From positions 1 through 14,716 of the forward strand of contig JAKJFO010000101.1 of the NCBI GenBank assembly GCA_022704885.1: DNA of 14,716 nucleotides. The letters are read 5' to 3'. Every line of letters begins with the position of its first letter. Within the stretch, counting starts at the first letter, position 1. This stretch comes from Candidatus Rifleibacteriota bacterium (GTDB taxonomy: Bacteria > Riflebacteria > Ozemobacteria > Ozemobacterales > Ozemobacteraceae). This document shows positions 13,589 through 14,716 of the stretch, in pieces. The notes below the pieces were generated by a model. It searched no databases. It was not told where the DNA came from and saw only the letters and a list, made by a program, of their open reading frames with translations. The position numbers were made by a program, and so were the translations under genes.

Positions 13589-14716
13589 TCATTCGAGGTT
13601 GACCAGCAGCAGGTTGACGGTCTGGCCGCGAACGACCCGCAAAACCGCCTGAGACCCAGGTTTAAGCTGTGCCGCGACCTGCTCGAAATCCTGTTCATTG
13701 AGAACCGGGGTGCGGTTTATCTGCTGAATGACGTCACCGGCTCTGAGACCGGCTTTGCCGGCAGGAGAATCAGACGAAACCATTGTGATTACGCAGCCCT
13801 GATCAACATAGAGAGAATAGTTCCGCGCCAGAGCGCTATCGACTTTTTTTACGGTCACCCCAAGCGGACTTTTGCTCGCCGGGTTTTCCCAGAATTCGAC
13901 ATCGAAGGTGCCAGTCTTGCCTTTGCGAAAAATCTTGATCTGAGCCTTTTCGCCAACCCTCTGCTCATCGAGAACCGAATGAAAGTCATCGAGCCCCTTG
14001 ATTTTCCGGCCATGAATCTCCACAATGACATCACCGGGCACGACGCCGGCTCGATATGCGGTCGAATCTTTAATAACATCGGTGACCAGCACGCCTTCGA
14101 GCGGAATCTCGAAATATTTCGCGAGTTCTGGCGTTATCGCCTGCACGGTTACCCCGAGAAAGGCCTTTTTGACACGTCCGTAGGCGAGCAGGTCGCCAAC
14201 GATGCGCTTGGCCAGATTGACGGGAATTGCGAAACCTATTCCCTGCCCATAGGGAATGATCGCGGTATTGATACCGATCAGTTCACCGCTGGTGTTGAGC
14301 AGCGCCCCGCCTGAATTACCAGGGTTGATCGAAGCATCGGTCTGAATCAGATCTTTGTAACTGCGCTCACGATCGACCGACAGGTCGCGGTTCACCGCCG
14401 AAACCACGCCGGTAGTGACAGTGATACCGAGGCCGAAGGGATTACCAATGGCCACGACCCACTCGCCTACCCGTAGAGCTGATGAATCGCCGATCGGCAC
14501 ATACGGCAGCACTTCGTCGGCGTCGACCTTGAGCACGGCGAGGTCGGTACGCATATCCTTGCCGATCACCCGGGCTTTGTAATCTTTTCCGGAACCCAAC
14601 TTTACCAGAATCTCATCAGCTCCGGCGATGACGTGTTCATTGGTCAGCAGATGCCCTTCGGGGCTGATCAATACACCAGAGCCGTTGCCACGCTGTGGAA
14701 TGACATTATTGAAGCC
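13589..14716 (-). CDS. HtrA/DegP-type serine protease with two PDZ domains (5' end missing)
   Basis: Envelope protein quality-control protease; 375 residues are visible and the reading frame runs open to the window edge, so the signal peptide or anchor lies outside. The visible N-terminus reads GFNNVIPQRGNGSGV and continues into LISPEGHLLTNEHV, the usual HtrA strand; a start at 14671 is therefore wrong. The catalytic triad is present: H28 in TNEHV, D58 in RTDLAVLKV and S135 in NPGNSGGALL. PDZ1 covers about 185-275 (FLGVTVQAITPELAKYF, AGVVPGDVIVEIHG) and PDZ2 about 282-375 (PLGVTVKKVDSALA, AGLRAGDVIQQINR). In the family, such enzymes degrade or refold misfolded periplasmic proteins as oligomers. 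Whether this is DegP-, DegQ- or MucD-like cannot be decided here. Confidence 0.95.
   Translation of the reverse strand, partial: GFNNVIPQRGNGSGVLISPEGHLLTNEHVIAGADEILVKLGSGKDYKARVIGKDMRTDLAVLKVDADEVLPYVPIGDSSALRVGEWVVAIGNPFGLGITVTTGVVSAVNRDLSVDRERSYKDLIQTDASINPGNSGGALLNTSGELIGINTAIIPYGQGIGFAIPVNLAKRIVGDLLAYGRVKKAFLGVTVQAITPELAKYFEIPLEGVLVTDVIKDSTAYRAGVVPGDVIVEIHGRKIKGLDDFHSVLDEQRVGEKAQIKIFRKGKTGTFDVEFWENPASKSPLGVTVKKVDSALARNYSLYVDQGCVITMVSSDSPAGKAGLRAGDVIQQINRTPVLNEQDFEQVAAQLKPGSQAVLRVVRGQTVNLLLVNLE

Noticed and set aside
13478..14314. Plus-strand frame of 278 codons opposite the protease
   Set aside because: It is antisense to the catalytic serine region and both PDZ domains and crosses the PtsN promoter; no motif or ribosome site.

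Overview
The window is chromosomal-type DNA at roughly 50% G+C from a bacterium with a Gram-negative style envelope. The evidence is several Sec-exported proteins, an HtrA/DegP-type protease with two PDZ domains, and an inner-membrane protein with an apparently periplasmic beta-propeller. I see no rRNA, tRNA, CRISPR array, transposase or phage gene. The mix of TPR-rich regulators, a GAF/GGDEF regulator with an anti-sigma-type ATPase domain, and an Aquifex-type monomeric aconitase fits a poorly sampled lineage, for example Candidatus Riflebacteria or a deltaproteobacterial relative. That placement is a guess from protein style, not a search result.

Left part (1-4232, + strand): after the possible tail of an upstream gene comes a 961-residue protein. 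It joins an AbiEi-like N-terminal region, a long TPR array and a C-terminal OmpR-type winged helix. Next is a small exported protein of unknown function with its own promoter, strong ribosome binding site and a textbook terminator. A short intergenic region holds that terminator, four tandem CGATTA units and a second long perfect hairpin.

Middle (4233-8416): two divergent genes share a 197-bp region. The minus-strand gene starts at a TTG and encodes an RsbW-like ATPase, two GAF domains and a GGDEF domain. The GGDEF active site is degenerate (EGDKF) but the RxxD inhibitory site is kept. The plus-strand gene encodes a five-helix membrane protein with a C-terminal PQQ-type beta-propeller. A 76-bp nested palindromic repeat follows it.

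Right part (8417-14716, all minus strand, read from right to left): an HtrA-like protease cut by the window edge; a two-gene unit of a PtsN-like EIIA overlapping an exported zinc-ribbon protein; aconitate hydratase; a fumarylacetoacetase-family hydrolase; and an exported SH3b-TPR protein with a Lys/Ala/Asp-rich repeated linker. Promoters matching the sigma-70 consensus well are visible before the PtsN gene, the SH3b-TPR gene, the GAF/GGDEF gene and the small exported protein.

No classical mobile or defence island is present. The most unusual items are the AbiEi-TPR-winged-helix fusion, the probable non-catalytic c-di-GMP-sensing anti-sigma-like regulator with a palindrome across its promoter, the PtsN/exported zinc-ribbon overlap, and the five-helix propeller protein.
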